Source: Gnetum montanum
Taxonomy: Eukaryota > Streptophyta > Gnetopsida > Gnetales > Gnetaceae
NCBI GenBank assembly: GCA_015680685.1
Contig: MNCI01002923.1
Location: 466,872 to 530,871, forward strand
Direction of reading: 5' to 3'
Length of the DNA: 64,000 nucleotides
Positions 12,697 through 25,180 of this stretch are shown in pieces. Every line of letters starts with the position of its first letter. The first letter of the stretch is position 1. The position numbers were made by a program, and so were the translations under genes. The notes below the pieces were generated by a model, which was not told the origin of the DNA, ran no database searches, and worked only from the letters and a program-made list of their open reading frames with translations.

Positions 12697-12865
12697 ACTA
12701 AAAACTCATCCTCGAGTTAAAAAAATGAGGATAGAGTTCCTTACAAAATTAGGAGGTATATTTACATGATACTAACTACTCTATACATAACTCTTGAGTG
12801 TTGCAATGGTGTTTTACAAAAATGACATAGTCATGACATAACAAACTTTAATAAAAAAATTTGGT

Positions 12866-13731
12866 TGAGTAATTGTAAATTGCTTGCATCAAGTAGGCTT
12901 TTGTCGCCTGGGCCTCATCAATGCATTATTTGATGCGTTGACATGGCCCCATCGATGTAGTATTTATTTTTGCTTATAAATACATGTGCTCTTGTTGTGT
13001 CTTGACATTCTTTTGTCAATAGAGTAGCTAAACTCTTATAGTTTTATTTTGTAGTATTAGAGAAAAATTAGTGACTACCTATAATGTGCATCTGAATTAG
13101 ATGTACGATCTCTTATTCAAGTGGCAATGTACATAGACACATTCCATGAACGATAATAAGATCAAAATTGATTCTTATTCATTGTAACACTTTGACTTAG
13201 ATTAAATTTCCTTTTAATGTAATTTATATTCCATGTACTTAGTTAATATTTATGTTTCCATGCATATTAACTAATTGGTAGAATGAGTGCGACCATTTTC
13301 AAGCATAAACATGTATTTTCTTGGTAATCCTAGTAGTGTTATTACTTGGTTCACCCAGTAGCATAGCGCTTGGTAATCTTAGTAGTGGATATGTGGGTTC
13401 AGGATATGTATGGCAAGCTGGGAATAGACACTCATCACTGGTAGGCTAGTTTAGACTTTAATTTCCATTGTTAATTAGTTTAAATAATTAATTTCTTTAT
13501 TATCATTAGGAGTAGCATAAGGCCAAAACAACATCAAGAATCATATGCCTCACTTTGGACTAAACCATACGTGACAAAGCTATCACTAGTCCAAGTGGGA
13601 AGATAGTGAACTATGATCAAGACATAATGATCTAGATGCCACAACTAGTTCTATTGATGGAATTTGATTGAATCATGTGTGAACCCTTGTGATTTGTATG
13701 GTTGAACATAGGAGGTACTCGTCGCTCATCA
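12866..13731 (+). repeat. 5' LTR of element B (866 bp)
   Basis: Begins TGAGTAATTGTAAATTG (homologous to TGATGAATCATAAATTAG in the 3' copy) and ends GCTCATCA. From about 12930 it aligns almost continuously with 34930-35721, including TATAAATA at 12975-12982 and the 'TTTCCTTTTAATGTAATTTATATTCC' region. Differences are mostly transitions. It is immediately followed by the primer-binding site. Confidence 0.85.
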
Positions 13732-13732
13732 T

Positions 13733-13748
13733 TGGCACCATTACTAGG
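13733..13748 (+). promoter_or_regulatory. Primer-binding site of element B (tRNA-Asp type), interrupted by element A
   Basis: TGGCACCATTACTAGG continues at 20576 as GATC. Compared with the Athila-type tRNA-Asp site TGGCGCCGTTGCCGGGGA the differences are transitions. Element A inserted inside this site, duplicating CTAGG. Confidence 0.7.
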
Positions 13749-14557
13749 TGATGAGTGGCGAGGTACCCCTACACTCAACCACATGAATACGAGCATCTCA
13801 TGCATGATCCAGTTGAACTCCAAGGACTAAGTGCTTACACGCCTTAATGGAAGACTCAAGGTTAATCAATCGTTGTCTTCCCAAACTTACTTGTATTGTC
13901 ACAGTTGTATGGTTAAGTAAGTTTGAGGTATATGATTTTTATAACTTTCATCTTTTTGGTGTCTTATGCTAATAAGGGAAAGGGAAAGAGAACTAAGTGA
14001 TTGACTTACTTTAACTATTTATTAACTAATTTTTAATTGTCCTAACACCAGTATCCATTCCCACTTGCCATACACATCCTGAACCAGTGCAATGTTGCTG
14101 GGATTACCAAAAACTAATCGTTGTTGGGTTAGCAAGCACTACATGCATGCTCGAAGTGATTGTACTGAGTGCTAAAAGAGGATCAAGGGTTGAGAGAGAG
14201 ATTAATTAACTAGGAAAGCATTAAAAATTCAACAATAATTAATTACTAATTATCTTAATTCGTATGTTGCAAGGTGTATCATAAAGTTTGTCTTTATTGC
14301 TGTACACAAATGTGTGCTCAGGTACAATTTACTCGAATAAAGATCCATTCACTCTATGACTCCTACTGTGGGCACATGGAAATTATTCTAACTATGGAAT
14401 GGTAAAACTAAAAGAGTTTGGCTAAGGGTCTAAGTCTAACTCCCCCCAAACAAAGGGCACTACCTCTTATTTATAGAAGATGAGGTAGGATGCGATATCG
14501 TGTATGCGATATTGCAGGGTGGATGCGATATCATGGATGCGATATCGCGGCTCATCA
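13749..14557 (-). repeat. 3' LTR of element A (809 bp)
   Basis: TGATGAGTGGCGAGG...GGCTCATCA on the plus strand. It aligns along its length with 19817-20570. It has about 55 bp more at the U3 side (14493-14550), with four decayed copies of the GCGATATCGC palindrome that the other LTR has lost. Confidence 0.85.
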
Positions 14558-16619
14558 TACCCCCATGATTGAATGAAAACTCGTCCTTGAGTTCCTTACA
14601 AAATATTGGGAAGGTATGGGATTATTGACTTGAATGAAACTAATGGTGAATGGGATGACATGTGAATGGATCATCATTACAGTACATGGAAATATTAGTG
14701 TTCATGACCACAAGAGTGAACACTATATACATTTGACATCCAGCCTTATTTGGCAGCTGAGAGAGAAGAGAGAAGAGAGAGAGAGAAAAGAAGAAGTTGA
14801 TTGCCTGCTGATGCCAAGATTGCGCTTTCTGTTGGCCATCCATAAGCATGCCATCAATCCTGTTCCTTGCATAACTGTTCCAGAACCAGTCCATCCTAAG
14901 TGTTCCCTCCAAGTCCAATCCATTGTTGTATGATTTCCATCTACACACACAACACAGTCTCATATTAGCAAGGATAAATAAATCACAATGTAGTTGATAC
15001 CTTGCCTCGGTGTAAGGTCCATTGGCTAAGTTGTGATATGGCTAATGTGGATTCTGGAGATATAACACTGGTGACTACCCAAGGTGTAGGGGTTAAGAGA
15101 AAATTGAAAAAATTGGACTAGGACCCCCATGACTAAGAGCAATCCTCCAGTAGCGATAGAATGGAAAAAGATAAGGAATAAGAAAGATGGAGAAAAAAGA
15201 AACAACCCCAACACCAATAAAATGGATTTCAGAAGTGGAAATGAACAAATTAAATATTGATTGTGGAAATGTTTAAGGGAAAGAAGTTAACTAATGCACC
15301 AAATAGGAATGCGAGTGGATCCTCCCCAAAGAAGGCTCATGCCCATTATGCCTTGACAAACCCACATTCACAGAGTCTGTAGGCTCTAAAAATGTCATTC
15401 GGAAGCAAGAATTAAAGTCTTAACCATGAGAATTTACCAAAAATAAAACAATGTATCAACCAAAATATAGACTACTGATACAACTGGCAATGAGGTGGAA
15501 AATGGAGAAATGGAAAGAAGAGAATGGAATGGAGTCTCAAGAACAAGGTGGTGTATATCCCCTTATGTATTAATGGTTAATGTGACTTAGTAGATCTCAT
15601 TCCAAATCCAACCTCAAACAATCCACATCTAGTGACTTCACATTAATACATTTGGCCAATCCATCCACTTGAAGTAATAGAAATGCTTCCACCAAAAAGT
15701 CACCACCATTCTGAGGAAATGAGAAAGGGGAAAGTAGGAAGCGAGAAAGGGCCTTAGTTAGGGGGACATGTTTGTTTAGTTCCATAACTAGTGCTTGTAG
15801 CCCAGATGATTATTTTGTCTAAGGGGTGTGCTTTGAATTCTCACTCTCTCTTTTCTTCTTCTTTTTTTTTTTTGCATGAGAACCACACCATACGAAGACT
15901 TATTATTTTTATTAGCCCAGCTTCTCAATAATGAAGCAATGTTAGAATGGTAAGGAAAACTCAGGAAGAAAACATCCGAGCACCCAAGAGAATGGCCAAC
16001 ACAAATGCATCAAATCCCCTTAAATTCACATCCTTTTCAATCCTTGAGTCCTTCCTTAGTTTGAGAAATGCCCAGTTACCAATTCGTTAATAGCTTTATT
16101 ATTAAGAAAGGGATTGTACAATTCCAAGCCAAGAGAAACCATAGAAATTTATGAATGCATAGATGACGTAGGCTCATTACTTGCTATATCAAAAGAACCA
16201 TACCTTAGTACCAACAAACATTAGCAATCAATAGAATACAGTTCATACCACCATTAGTAGCACTTATTAGGTGATGAACCTAACAAAACAAACAAACATA
16301 CAAAGAAATAAAAAAGTATAAACGATGTTGCAAAAAAAAAAAAAACAAGAAAAGTTAGAGAAATTTGTAAAATAAAATGTGTAAAAAAAAAACTTAAAAA
16401 AGAAACTAAGGTCCTTAATTGATCAGCAGATGTAACCATCTCTCACATGATTAAGTTAGGAGGTGCCTCTAAGCTTTCAATGTAAGTGAATGTTATTTCC
16501 TTAGGTAATTCCATGCACATTGGTGAGTTGCTCTCTAGATCAGCTATCAACCACTGGGTGTCTTCTTGTTATGTGGTTGTGACAGACAGGTACTTTTGTA
16601 TGTTAACATCCTATGCACA
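14558..16619 (-). other. Non-coding 3' internal part of element A
   Basis: Starts with the polypurine tract complement (TACCCCCATGATTG, 14558-14571). The 14600-14963 part resembles 1-545 of the window. 15000-16250 holds nothing recognised. 15840-15875 and 16290-16400 contain long A or T runs. No RT, integrase or extra ORF is present, in contrast to element B. Confidence 0.55.
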
Positions 16620-17111
16620 TTAGTTGCATGTAGGCAATGCTGAACATTTCTGCACGCAATCGCACTCTATATCACTATATGTGATGCATGGAACCTTCTT
16701 CTTCTTGATCTTTCCAAAAGCGTTCTCCTTAGACATTTCTAGGGAAAGATCGTGGATTCCTAGGCACGCATTTATGGTACTCAGCCATGCCCTTCCCATT
16801 ATGATTAGAAAGTCCCCTTTATCATTGTTTACTTGTATCACTAGGAAATTAGCTGGGTATGACCACCCACACATAGTGGTAACGTTGTCCTTCACTAGTC
16901 CCAAGGAAACAGTGATGGATTGGTTGGCTAGCTCTAAACAAATATTGCTCTTCCTTAATGAAGGTAGGTTCCATGCTTTGTACATCTCTTGTGATATTAA
17001 GTTGACTCTAGAATCTAAGTCCAGAAGAGCTTTACATGGTTCATTCCCAGTGACTTGGAGATAGATTAAAGGGCTTCTGGGATTAGAGAATTTCCTGGGT
17101 AGGTGGCCCAC
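16620..17111 (-). pseudogene. Element A retropepsin-like protease, active site altered
   Basis: A 163-codon open stretch. The pattern is that of Athila-type proteases: LIYLQVTGNEPCKALLDLD, then SRVNLISQEMYKAW, and the C-terminal flap region IIMGRAWLSTI (equivalent to ILGRPFL). The catalytic D-x-G-A/S appears as D-L-D-S, so the glycine after the catalytic aspartate is replaced and enzyme activity is unlikely. The same domain occurs in B (23231-23640) and C (41020-41430). The frame stays open although the site is damaged, probably because the decay is mostly point substitutions. Confidence 0.75.
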
Positions 17112-19671
17112 CTTAATCTAGTCAGTAACAGCATGGGTTAACATAACCATATGCGTTGAGCCTGGCGTTTGGTTTGAAGGGAGCTCTGAAGCCTTAATTG
17201 ATGGGGAGGCATTCAGAGGTTCAACTGCTTGTGGTTGTGAGGGCTTGGTTGGACTTTTGGTTCTAAAGAAAGGTCTTCTCTTCATATGGTTGTCAGAACT
17301 AGTAGCGGGTTGAAGTTTTATAGCCCTTGTGGCATTGCGTTGCTACGGTTGAGTGGGGAATTCCCCCTACATTGTTGGAGCGGGTGGTAATGGAGCTATC
17401 AGTGTGAGAGTTGCAGATGGGTTTGAAGGATGGTATGCTTATGGGTTATCTCCCCTAGGAGAAGGAGTCCTATAACACTCCTGAGCTTGGTAGTGATGTT
17501 GTGGTGTCACGTGACCAACAGAGTCATGTGGAGAGATTGGCTGCTGCACGTAGTAGCCATATGGGTCTAGTTGCCAGTAGGGGTATTGTTGCCTTGGTGG
17601 TGGCATCCCCCATGATTGTGGGTATTGCCACTATTAATGTTGCTCAACAGGTTGTGGTGGAGTTCCACTTGGATAATACATTGAAGGTTGGTGGAATTTC
17701 CTTGGGTTACCTTGGGGATAAGGTAACCTTCGGGGTGCTTTCCATTTATTAATTCGTGGCTTGAGTGCATACACCCTAGACTCTTGTAGATGTAAAATCA
17801 CTATGAAGCATCCCTTAAGATGGTCATATTGGCATATCTCACAAACACCGTCATTGTTCGTGTCTGAATCCATGACGTCGGTGATGGCCATTTTGCCCTT
17901 ACCTTTGTTACATGCATTATCCACTTCTCTCTTTTTCTTTTTTTTATAGTCACTACCTCGCTCCTTGGACTCCTCTATGATTTTAAGAATAGTTTCAAAC
18001 CTACTATCTAGGGAGTCTCACATTTGGTCTACCTTTGCCGATACTTTTGTTAACTTTTGGAATGGAAAATTTTTTCTATTCACCATCTCTTCGAGTGGTG
18101 ACTCTTCCTCCTTCTCATAGAATCTCATTCGCCTTTTTTGGAGGGAAGGATCTTGGTTGTACTCTTCTGCACTTTCTCTCTTTTGTAGCTCACCTTCTTG
18201 GGCTATGCTCTAGCAATCTATGAACCTGATGGGACCTAAGATCTAATAATCTTCCTTAGGCATACATTCCAAGGGTTCTCCTTGTTTCATGCCTAAGTCC
18301 ATCTATGAGATGGCGTAGTTGATCTTACTACGAATAACCATGACCAGTGCAATGATGTAATAGTGCATAATAGTGGCCCATGGTAGCATCCAAGGGTTTA
18401 TGATTTCCCTATTTCCATCCTTGGATTTGCTTTTGTAGGTTAGACACTTGGAAGTGCGTTTGGTACTCATCATTAAACAGTTCTAACATTGTACTCCACC
18501 TATGAATGGATTCTGGTTGTAAGGATTAGTACAAGCTTTTTGCTTCTTTCAGTAGTGTCCTTTGGAACAACTTCAGTTTTTGCCATTCATTCTCGATGTT
18601 TTGCAAGGAACATGCATGATGGAATGCTTGCAAGTGATTTTGAGGATCCGCGTTGTATCCCCCTTGAAATTGTGAGATATTGTTCATGTCTAACCTCTTG
18701 ATCCTACTATCCTTTTGGTGCCTTGTTGGAACTCTTACGACCTCTGTTATATGTAACATGCTTCTAGTTGTGAGTAGGGGTTCTTCGTGGTCATCTCGTT
18801 CATCACGTCTATGGTGTCTATGCAGTTCCCTACTCTCCCTTCTTCTATGCCTTGATTCCCTAGAGTGCCCTCATCCTCATTCTCGACTATCTTGTCGATG
18901 TTTTTCACTTTGTTTCCCTTTATCCTCACAGTTGGTTTTCTTATGATTGCATCCAGACACTGAAGGAGAGGGTGAATGTGACAATGAAGGTGAAGAAGAA
19001 GGAGAATCATCCCCATGATGGTGTTCTCTACCTTCTATTTGGTGGTCTTTGCCTTGATTGTGATTACGATCAAAATTTCTGCCCTTATCATGTGTTTGTG
19101 TTCCCTCGTTGAACACGTTGTGTTCGTGGGGATTAGAACCAGGGTTGTGAATCGTGGAGTGGAGGTTCTGATACACCACCTCCTGACCATCATTAGGAGG
19201 AGGAACATCGTTTGGTGGGAAACCTGTTGAAGTAGGTTCACCATCCCCAATTTCGCTTAAAACGTGTGGGGCATTATGGGGTGATTTACCCTTCAAGGAT
19301 GTGTGGTAACTCTCCTGTCTCAAGTCCTATTGACGTTGCACTTTTGTGGGATGATAGTCCCTTGTGTCATGATTGCATGCAATGTATACCATGTATAAAA
19401 GAGGCATGCCTATTCATGTGAAAGCATGAAGGAGCATGTTGGGGACTGATTGGTTTGGAGGCAACACTATGTTACTCTCCAAGGCTCTTCAACACAGTTG
19501 TTCATCTTGGTGAAGAATAAAGGTGAAATTGGGTACATACTCATCGTGATGAGTATATACTACCCAAAACTATTGAGGAACTGGCAGATCTTGGTTATGT
19601 GTATGATGTCATTGACTATCTCTTGTGTTAGTCCTAGGCGGTGAAGTGCTCTTATGTGAAGAAGAAGACAT
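17112..19671 (-). pseudogene. Element A gag, broken
   Basis: The start is chosen at the ATG at 19671 because the block ATGTCTTCTTCTTC is shared with B's gag at 20737. Downstream, a histidine/serine-rich stretch (18877-19323) is followed by the conserved gag core: PTRHQKDSRIKRLDMNN, then FQGGYNADPQNHLQAFHHA and LQNIENEWQKLKLF (18759-18526). The C-terminal half is rich in Pro, Gln and Tyr (17570-17900). Stops and frame shifts separate these blocks. The same core occurs in B at 21522-21767 and in C at 43084-42857. Confidence 0.7.
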
Positions 19672-19797
19672 TTTTGTCTTGTTCAGTGTGCGATGTATCA
19701 TTGTCTTATCTTCCTTTGATTAAACCTAAGGGTTTTTTCTAACGTTCCAATGATATGGATGATTTCCTATGTTCTACGTAGTGCACAAACAACTAAG

Positions 19798-19815
19798 TCA
19801 CCGACAACGGTGCCA
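19798..19815 (-). promoter_or_regulatory. Primer-binding site of element A (tRNA-Asp type)
   Basis: In the element's direction TGGCACCGTTGTCGGTGA begins one base after the 5' LTR. It differs from the Athila tRNA-Asp site by three substitutions. Confidence 0.75.
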
Positions 19816-19816
19816 A

Positions 19817-20570
19817 TGATGAGTGGCGAGGTACCCCTACACTCAACCACATGAATACGAGCATCTCACACGCAATCTGGCTGAACTCCAAGGACTAAGT
19901 GCTTACACACCTTAATGGAACACTGAGGGTTAATTAATCGTTGTCTTCCCAAACTTACTCATATTGTCACAATTGTATGGTTAAGTAAGTTTGAGGTATA
20001 TGATTTTTATAACTTTCATCTTTTTGCTGTCTTATGCTAATAAGGGAAAGGAAAAGAGAACTAAGTGACTAACTTACTTTAACTATTCATTAAATAATTT
20101 TTAATTATTCTAATACCAGTGTCCATTCCCACTTGCCGTACACATCCTAAACCAGTGCAACACTGCTAGGATTACCAAACACTAATTGTTACTAGGTTAG
20201 CAAGTGCTACACACATGCTTGAAGCGGTCGTACTAAGTGCACTTAACTAAGAGGATCAAGGGTTGAGAGAGAGATTAATTAACTAGGAAATCATTAAACA
20301 TTTAAAAATAATTAATTAATAATTAACTTAATTCATATGCTACAAGGTGTATCATAAATTTCATCTTTATTGTCGTACAAAAATGTGTGCTCAGGTGCAA
20401 TTTGCTCGAATAAAGATCTGTTCACTTTATGAATCCTACTGTAGGAACATAGAAATTATTCTAACTCTAGAATGGTAAAACTACAAGAGTCTAGCTAAGG
20501 GTCTAAGTCTAACTCCCCTCAAACAAAGGGTGTCACCTCTTATTTATAGAAGATGAGGCAGGACTCATCA
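19817..20570 (-). repeat. 5' LTR of element A (754 bp), U3 end shortened
   Basis: Plus-strand start TGATGAGTGGCGAGG, end GCAGGACTCATCA. Near-collinear with 13749-14557 but lacks the GCGATATCGC palindrome cluster next to the U3 terminus. Flanked on the right by the TSD CTAGG. Confidence 0.85.
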
Positions 20571-20736
20571 CTAGGGATCTATAGTTTGATATGTACACTA
20601 TCTAGGACTTAGTAAATATTATTTAGGATTTTTAGATTGAACCTTAAGGTCATAATGATTAAAAAAACATAAATGAATACATAATAAATAGTCAGAACTA
20701 TACTTCAAGCACACTAAGAAATTGTTTCTAACAAAA

Positions 20737-23230
20737 ATGTCTTCTTCTTCTCGTAGGCATGTCAATTCTAAGTCAATAGTACCATAAGAATGTAAAGTGG
20801 TGTACACTCATCTGGATGAGTTTTTACCTAATTTTACATCATCCATCAAGATGAAAAAATGTGATGGTGAGACATGTAGGGGAATTTTGTATTGCCACCT
20901 AACCAATCTATTCCTAAGATGTTGCTGCAAACCCTTATAAGGTTGGACATCGAGGAGCTTCATGGAGAGAACTTTGTAAAAGATCATGACTTTTAGGACT
21001 AACATCCCATTGAGACACAATGAAAAAAAGATCAGTAATAGGAAAAGAGCTATGAAGACATGAAGGGAAAATATTTTACTATCCCCTTATTCTTACTATA
21101 TAAAAAGGATAATAAGGAACCTCTTTTCAAGGGTTCTCAACATGCAGACTCTCCACCTCTTGATTCTAGTGAAGGGAAGTCAAATCCAAATCCTAAGTTA
21201 GTGATAAAAAATCTAGGTTCTGTTGATAGTGAGCCCCTTAGTCATGGGAGTTTTAAGAAAGGGAGTTGAAGTGGGAAGTTGAGCAAGCAAAATGATGATC
21301 ACTCTAAGGATCTTGGCTGTGACAAATAAAGGGCAAGTGGTAGACACCATGGTGGTGGTAGTCCTCCTTCCTCTTTGCCCTCTTCATTTGGTTTAGCTTT
21401 CTTCTTCAAATCTAAGCAGAACCATAGACAATGGGAAAATAATGATAATCACAGAGACCATCATGAATGAAGGGATGATAGAGGACATGATAGGTGTCAT
21501 CTAGATCATGATGATGAACCTTTGCTAGCCACTCAAAATATGCTTAACATTGCAGAGGTTGTTAGAACTCCTACTAGGCATGTGAAAGATAGCCAAATTA
21601 AGAGGCTAAACATGAACAATATCCTTAGATTTGAGGGGGGATATAACTCAAATCCTCAAATACATTTAGAAGCCTTTCATAATGCCTATGCCTTACAAAA
21701 TATTGAAAATGATTGGCAAAAGCTAAAGCCATTTCCCAGAACACTCATCAAGGAAGTAGAAAGCTAGTACTAGTCTTTAAAGCTAGAATCAATCCATTGA
21801 TGGAGTACAATGCTAGAACTATTTAATGACAAGTATCAGATGTACTCTAAAGTGTCAAATATATGAAGGAAAATCTAGGGCTGGAAACAAGGAACACATA
21901 AATCCTTGGATGCCTCCATGGGATGATATTATTCATTATTACATCAATGCCCTAGCCATGATTACTCTCAGCGAGAACAACTTTGCCATATCATAGATGG
22001 GCTTTTCTTGGAAACACAAAGAACCCTTGGGGCCTATGCCCAAGGAGGACTATTGTAATTGAGAACCCATCAGATACAAAAGCTAATAGAGTTGGTAGCA
22101 AAAGAGGAAGAAGAGTTGAGAAAATGAGAAAATGTAGAAGAATATAACAAGGATCCTTTCATTAGAAAGAAGGAGGTTTGCTTTTGTAATAATGAGGAGG
22201 AGTCATCTCTTGATGCGGTGGTGCAACAGAAGACCTTGCTAATCCAAAAATATATGTTTAAAATTTTAGCTAGGGTAGATAAATTGTAGAAATTGTTGGA
22301 TAAAAAATTCTAAACTTCTCTAAAAATCATAGAAGAATCAAGAGAGCAGAGTAGTGATCGTGATCGCAAGAGGTAGAGAGAAGATGAATGTACCTACCAA
22401 AGGGGTAAGGGCAAAGTTACTGTAGTAGAAGAAGTTGTGGAGATTCGATTGGATAATGATGTTGGATGTGACATCTACCACTATGAACATCCTAAGGAAT
22501 GTTTCCTTGTTATGTCACACTTATAGGAATCTAGGGTGTATGCTCTAAATCCATGACTATCAAAAAGGTAAACACTTAGAAGATTGTCTTATCTTCAAGG
22601 TAATCCTAGGAAGTTCTACCACCAACAACCTTATTATCCAAGTAGAATTCCACCACAACTATATGAAAAATATCAGCAGTGGCAGTAACAACAGTCGTAG
22701 GGGATGTTACCACCATAGCAACATTATCCTTATAGGTAGCCAAATCTGTATGGGTACTATGTTTAGTAACCTTTATCTTCACATGACTCTTCTAGTCATG
22801 TTTCTCCTTTCTAGCATCATTACCACCATTTGGAATATCACCAAACTCATTCTTCAACTCCTAGAGGAGATCCCATATTCTATCCATACCCTCCTCATAT
22901 GTCTACACCTATTCCTCCACCCTGAACATAGCTACCGCTTACTTCATTCATGCGGGGTGAGCTTCCAACCCATCCATAACAATATAATACTATAAGGGCC
23001 ATTAATCTATAACCCGTTAATCAACCAAAGGGTTTGAAACCTACATCTCACAAATGATGATTCTTTTGATCCAAAAGTTCTCCGAAGCCCTCACAAACTC
23101 ATGCGCCTAATCACCCTGCTCCTTCCTCATTCTCTGCAAGTCAAAAAATCTAGAGCCCTTCAAACCAAATGCCTTTCAAGATCTGCATTGGTGTGTTAAC
23201 TCATGTCATATTTGATTAAATTCAAGCTTG
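20737..23230 (+). pseudogene. Element B gag, broken
   Basis: Start ATG at 20737 in the shared block AAAATGTCTTCTTCTTC. A hydrophilic region (21060-21500) precedes the gag core at 21522-21767: PTRHVKDSQIKRLNMNN, FEGGYNSNPQIHLEAFHNA, LQNIENDWQKLKPF. A later stretch 'LDNDVGCDIYHYEHPKECFLV' (about 22447-22510) has the C-x2-x-H spacing expected of a zinc-knuckle-like region. Many TAG/TAA stops (for example after KEVES at 21765) interrupt it. Confidence 0.7.
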
Positions 23231-23640
23231 CAACCTTCCTAAGAAATTAGTTGATCCTGGAAGTCCACTTATCTATTTGTAGATTGTTGGAAATAAACCA
23301 TGCAAAGCTCTTTTGGATTTAGGTTTTGGTGTTAATCTAATTTTTCAAGAGATGTATACAGCCTAGAATTAGCCACCTTTTAAGAAGAGCAATACAAGAT
23401 TAGAATTGGTAGACTAGTCCATCACTATATCATTGGGACTAGTAGAAGATATCGTGACCACTATTTGGGGTGGTCTTATCTTGCTGATTTCCTAGTAATC
23501 AAAGTTGAGAACTAAAAGGGGGATTTTCTAATGATTATGGGAAGGGCATGGTTAAGTACCGTTGATGCAAACATGGGTATTAGAGATCTTTCCTTGGAAA
23601 TTTCCAAGGAAAATGTATTTTGAAAGATCAAGAAGAAATA
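23231..23640 (+). pseudogene. Element B retropepsin-like protease, broken
   Basis: Reads KLVDPGSPLIYL, then GNKPCKALLDLGFGVNLIFQEMY and a later MGRAW block, collinear with the protease of element A. The active site is D-L-G-F where Athila members have D-L-G-A/S. Frame changes and TAG stops occur after about 23360. Confidence 0.65.
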
Positions 23641-24049
23641 AGTTCCATGCTTCATGTACAACGATACAATATGCAACTATGTGCAGAAAATCTCATCTAT
23701 GAAAAGAGCATCCATTTCTACATGTAGGTAGTGTGCAAATGAGGTAGATATTCAAAGGTGCCTATACATAGTAGTCACAAAATAGGAGGGCAATGGTTGA
23801 CAATTGATCTTAGAAGCAGCACACTTTACATGGAACCTGCTAAGAGCTAGACATGTGCCTATGTTGAAGGCATGGATGAAGTTGAGCAAGTTCATCACCA
23901 ACTCTTTGATAATGTAAATGATGATACTTATTAAGAAGAGTTGGAAATTCTTGAAAATTTAAGCTCTACCTACCAACATAGAGTGCATTTTTGAAAAATG
24001 GCAAGCCAGTAATCATCAATGCCAATTTTTCTCTTGAACAGAAATGAAT

Positions 24050-25180
24050 GTTGTTGAGGGTGGTTAAAAAATGGCCAAGAAAATTTGCTTGGTTATATCC
24101 TAAACTTACAAGGATTGATCCTAGGATATGCTAGCATAATATCTACATTAATTGGACCATGAAGCCAAAGAGGCAACGACAACGTCGGTTGAATCCTAAA
24201 TTGAAGTAAATCGTTAAAGAGGAAATTGAACAACTCCTCAAGGAAGGGTTTATCTATCCCATTGTGAATAGTGAGTGGGTTAGCCACTCATGATTGTGTC
24301 AAAAGAAAGGTGGAAAATGGTGAGTCTACATCAACTTTCAATTTTTGAATATGATAGCATTCAAAGATCACTTTCCATTGCCATTTGTGAATCAAGTGTT
24401 GGATACTATATCTAAGCATTATTATTACAATTTTTTAGATGGTTATAGTGGCTATAGCCAAATTTAGATGGCACTAGAGGATGAGGCCAAAACAACATTC
24501 AGAAGTCCTCGGGGTACTTTTGCATATCAAAAGATGCCTTTTGGTCTAGGTAATGCTCTTGCAACATTTCAACGCTTGGTCTTGAGCATTTTTTAGTAAT
24601 CAAGTGGTAGTGGGGTGGAAGTCTTCATGTATAACTCATCCACCTATGATGCCATATTTGAGAAAGAATTGGATTACCTAGAGCAAGTGCTTAAAAGGTA
24701 TGTGGAGATGAATCTTCTACCCAATTAGCAGAAGAGCCATTTGATGGCCAAGGAGGGAATTTTACTGGGACATAGAATTTCTTAGGCAAGGATTGAGGTG
24801 AACCTTGAAAAGATAAGGGTCATCCAAGGAATAACTAGCCAATTGAAAATAGTTAAAGATGTTTGGTCATTCCTTGGACATACTAGGTACTACTAGCATT
24901 TTATAGAGAATTTCTATAAGATTGCAAAACTGTTGGTTGAGCTTATAAAGAAAGATGCTTTGTTGATTTGGAACAAGAAATGAAAAAATGCATTCTAGAG
25001 ACTCGGGTAAAAGCTCATGGAGATTCTAATTCTACGAGCACCTAATTGGTCCAAACCATTTCATATAATGATAGACACATCAAATTATGCCTTGGAAGCT
25101 ATGCTTATGTAGTTGGATAACAAGAAACATCCATATTACATCCACTACGCAAGTTAAAGCATTGTGGATGCACAACTAAA
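24050..25180 (+). pseudogene. Element B reverse transcriptase and first part of RNase H, broken
   Basis: RT blocks in order: KEEIEQLLKEGFIYPI, SEWVSH, KKGGKWxVYINF, FKDHFPLPFVNQVLDT, FLDGYSGYSQI, FRSPRGTFAYQKMPFGLGNA. The catalytic YxDD position reads as MYNSS, so both aspartates are lost. Next are HLMAKEGILLGHRIS and FLGHTRYYxHFIENF (RT-RNase H connection), then RNase H up to DAQLN, where the solo LTR is inserted. Sequence choice at these blocks is that of Athila pol. Confidence 0.75.

Larger units (their letters stand above)
13749..20570 (-). mobile_element. Element A: non-autonomous Athila-like LTR element carrying gag and protease only
   Basis: A complete 6,822-bp element on the minus strand with TSD CTAGG on both sides (13744-13748 and 20571-20575). 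In its direction: 5' LTR 20570-19817, tRNA-Asp-like primer-binding site 19815-19798, gag from the ATG at 19671, protease (17111-16620), about 2 kb without coding signal, polypurine tract, 3' LTR 14557-13749. There is no RT, RNase H or integrase. The protease is followed almost at once by an A/T-homopolymer tract (16290-16400) like the one that follows integrase in element B. This is the structure described in plants as gag-only LTR derivatives (TR-GAG type), and it must rely on an autonomous partner. Confidence 0.85.

Noticed and set aside
16624-17064. Plus-strand frame of 146 codons
   Set aside because: Shadow of the element A protease on the opposite strand, which has clear motifs.
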